Shown here: positions 47,673-49,233 of the stretch, in pieces
Layout of the letters: every line of letters begins with the position of its first letter
How positions within the stretch are numbered: position 1 is the first letter of the stretch
NCBI GenBank assembly: GCA_902774035.1
Contig: CACYHA010000022.1
Coordinates: 7,430 to 56,662 of the forward strand
DNA: 49,233 nt
Reading direction: 5' to 3'
From: Oscillospiraceae bacterium
GTDB lineage: Bacteria; Bacillota; Clostridia; Oscillospirales; Acutalibacteraceae
Notes under the pieces: model-generated
Databases searched by the model: none
Told to the model about the DNA's origin: nothing
Seen by the model: only the letters and a program-made list of their open reading frames with translations
Made by a program: the position numbers and the translations under genes

Positions 47673-49233
47673 TTATTTTTTGAACATGGGACGCGCGACA
47701 TAGCTGGTGTGCAGAAGCTCGTGCGCCTTGTGGCTGTTCGGTTCGCCGAGGAACTCGCTGTAGATGCGCTTGATGTCCTCGCTCTCGTGGCTCTTGCGCT
47801 GCGGACGGCCCTTGTCATTCTCGTAAAGGGCGTTCGCACGCAGGGCTTTGAGGTCGGTGAAGTTGCGCACGGACGCGGGCTGGACCGGCTGGCCGCCGCC
47901 GTTGATGCAGCCGCCCGGGCAGCACATGATCTCGATGAAGGTGTAGTCGGCGGTGCCGGCACGGACCTTATCCATCAGGATCTTTGCGTTCTTTGTGCCG
48001 CTGGCGATGGCGACCTTGACGGTCAGACCGTCGAGATCATAGGCGGCTTCCTTCACGCCCTGCATACCGCGGACGTCGGTGAATTCCACGTTTTCCAGCT
48101 CCTTGCCGGTGATGACTTCCGCCGCAGTACGAAGCGCGGCTTCCATCACGCCGCCGGACGCGCCGAAGATGACAGCGGCGCCGGTGCCCTGGCCGAGCGG
48201 TTCGTCCGGATTTTCATCCGGCAGCTCGGTGAAGCGGATGCCCGCCGTTTTAATCATGCGGCCGAGTTCACGGGTGGTGAGCACATAATCCACATCGGGA
48301 TAACCGCTGGCGCTCTGATCGTCGCGGCCGATCTCGAATTTCTTCGCCGTGCAGGGCATGACCGAAACGGAAACGATGTTCTTCGGGTCGATGCCGTTCT
48401 TTTCGGCGATGTAGGTCTTGATGATGGCGCCCTGCATCTGCTGGGGAGATTTGCAGGTAGACAGATGCGCAAGCTGATCGGGATAATAGTGTTCGCAGTA
48501 TTTGATCCAGCCCGGGGAGCAGGAAGTGATCATCGGCAGCACACCGCCGTTCTTGACGCGGCTGACAAGCTCGGTGGCCTCTTCCATGATGGTGAGGTCG
48601 GCGCCGAAGTTCGTGTCATAGACCTTGTCAAAGCCGAGGCGGCGCATGGCAGCAAAGAGCTTGCCGGTCACGTCGGTGCCGACGGGCATATCGAAGCATT
48701 CGCCGAGGGTTGCGCGGATGGACGGCGCAGCCTGGACGACCACAAATTTTTCAGGGTCGGCGATGGCCTTCTGGATCTCCTTGATGTTGCTCTTTTCATA
48801 GAGCGCACCGACCGGGCAGGAAACGATGCACTGGCCGCAGGAGACGCAGGACGTGGAACCCAGCGGCAGCTCAAACGCGGAGCCGATGTGGGTGTCGATG
48901 CCGCGGGCGTTCGCGCCGATGACGTTGATGCCCTGGTTGTTGCAGGCGGCCACGCAGCGGCGGCAAAGGATGCACTTGTTGTTGTCGCGGATCATGTGGG
49001 CGGCGGAATCGTCAAGCTCGAAGTGCGGCTTGAAGCCGTCGAATACGCCCTCATCCTCCACACCGTACTCTTTGCAGAGCTTCTGCAGTTCGCATTCGCC
49101 GCTGCGCACGCAGGACAGGCACTTGCGATTGTGGGTGGAAAGGATCAGTTCCAGCGTCTTGCGGCGGGAATTGCGGATCTTTTCGGTGTTGGTGAAAATC
49201 TCGGTGCCGTCGCGCTCGATCGGATACGCGCAG
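47673..49233 (-). CDS. [FeFe] hydrogenase catalytic subunit (HydA/HndD type), N-terminus off window
   Basis: About 519 residues are visible; the gene starts beyond the right edge. In order: the end of a [2Fe-2S] region and a His-Cys3 cluster (HNRKCLSCVRSGECELQ), two [4Fe-4S] ferredoxin motifs (CILCRRCVAACNNQG, CVSCGQCIVSCPVGAL), then the H-cluster domain: ITSCSPGWIKYCEHYYPD, VSVMPCTAKKFEI and IEIMCCPGGCINGGGQP. The first H-cluster motif has Ser where many enzymes have a second Cys (TSCCP); I recall this variant in multi-subunit, NAD(P)-linked clostridial enzymes. The accessory clusters suggest a subunit of an electron-bifurcating or NADP-reducing complex, with partner genes outside the window. 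Confidence 0.95.
   Translation of the reverse strand, partial: CAYPIERDGTEIFTNTEKIRNSRRKTLELILSTHNRKCLSCVRSGECELQKLCKEYGVEDEGVFDGFKPHFELDDSAAHMIRDNNKCILCRRCVAACNNQGINVIGANARGIDTHIGSAFELPLGSTSCVSCGQCIVSCPVGALYEKSNIKEIQKAIADPEKFVVVQAAPSIRATLGECFDMPVGTDVTGKLFAAMRRLGFDKVYDTNFGADLTIMEEATELVSRVKNGGVLPMITSCSPGWIKYCEHYYPDQLAHLSTCKSPQQMQGAIIKTYIAEKNGIDPKNIVSVSVMPCTAKKFEIGRDDQSASGYPDVDYVLTTRELGRMIKTAGIRFTELPDENPDEPLGQGTGAAVIFGASGGVMEAALRTAAEVITGKELENVEFTDVRGMQGVKEAAYDLDGLTVKVAIASGTKNAKILMDKVRAGTADYTFIEIMCCPGGCINGGGQPVQPASVRNFTDLKALRANALYENDKGRPQRKSHESEDIKRIYSEFLGEPNSHKAHELLHTSYVARPMFKK

Overview
The window reads as chromosome of an anaerobic, Gram-positive, spore-forming member of the Clostridia, most likely Oscillospirales/Ruminococcaceae-like. 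Support comes from a SpoIIQ-type LytM protein behind a sigma-F/G-like promoter, LexA, DnaD plus a DnaC/DnaI-like helicase loader, a Clostridium-type [FeFe] hydrogenase, sortase-assembled pili, and GC-rich coding DNA with TTGACA/TATAAT promoters and AGGAGG ribosome sites. I see no phage, CRISPR array or intact transposase gene.

Layout. 1-6.6 kb: a CotH-type secreted protein (cut by the left edge) behind rmuC; then on the other strand a peptide-binding lipoprotein, an alpha/beta hydrolase and a GtrA-like membrane protein. 7-19.1 kb: a minus-strand pilus operon in the order coiled-coil protein, signal peptidase, major pilin, class C sortase, minor pilin, second sortase, giant adhesin. It follows a leader of about 300 nt that ends in an intrinsic terminator. 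Both the minor pilin and the adhesin are split by single-base frameshifts that separate signal peptide from sorting signal. 19.2-20.8 kb: lexA and divergent spoIIQ. 21-24.4 kb: RluA-type pseudouridine synthase, nicotinate phosphoribosyltransferase and a GH16 glycanase. 24.7-31 kb: a metallophosphoesterase and the myo-inositol operon iolG-iolB-iolD-iolE, divergent from a CE15-like esterase at 31.2-32.2 kb. 32.3-36.1 kb: tRNA-Thr(CGU), dnaC, dnaD and a Wzt/Wzm (TagH/TagG)-type polysaccharide exporter. 36.2-39.4 kb: a DUF2383-like protein, a secreted protein with a permuted papain-like His/Cys order, and an MFS transporter. 39.5-40.9 kb: glnA. 41.2-46.8 kb: an envelope operon of SGNH hydrolase, DUF4358 protein, MBOAT O-acyltransferase, DHHW protein, lipoprotein and M15 carboxypeptidase, which looks like an O-acetylation cassette. 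46.9-49.2 kb: an unrecognised 182-residue protein and the [FeFe] hydrogenase cut by the right edge.

The most unusual content is between genes. (1) Three GC-rich intergenic elements (6676-6835, 36749-36845, 47528-47618) each consist of a perfect or near-perfect outer stem whose interior is tiled almost without gaps by exactly three hairpins, a cloverleaf. A fourth (24468-24508) has the same outer stem as the second but one internal hairpin. (2) Two MITE-like elements (24514-24672, 40921-41124) share identical terminal blocks, and a shorter relative lies at 36891-36960. In two of three cases such an element directly abuts a cloverleaf. (3) Five short arrays of degenerate 7-bp repeats sit at gene ends. 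None of these encodes protein, and their movement would need a factor acting from elsewhere.
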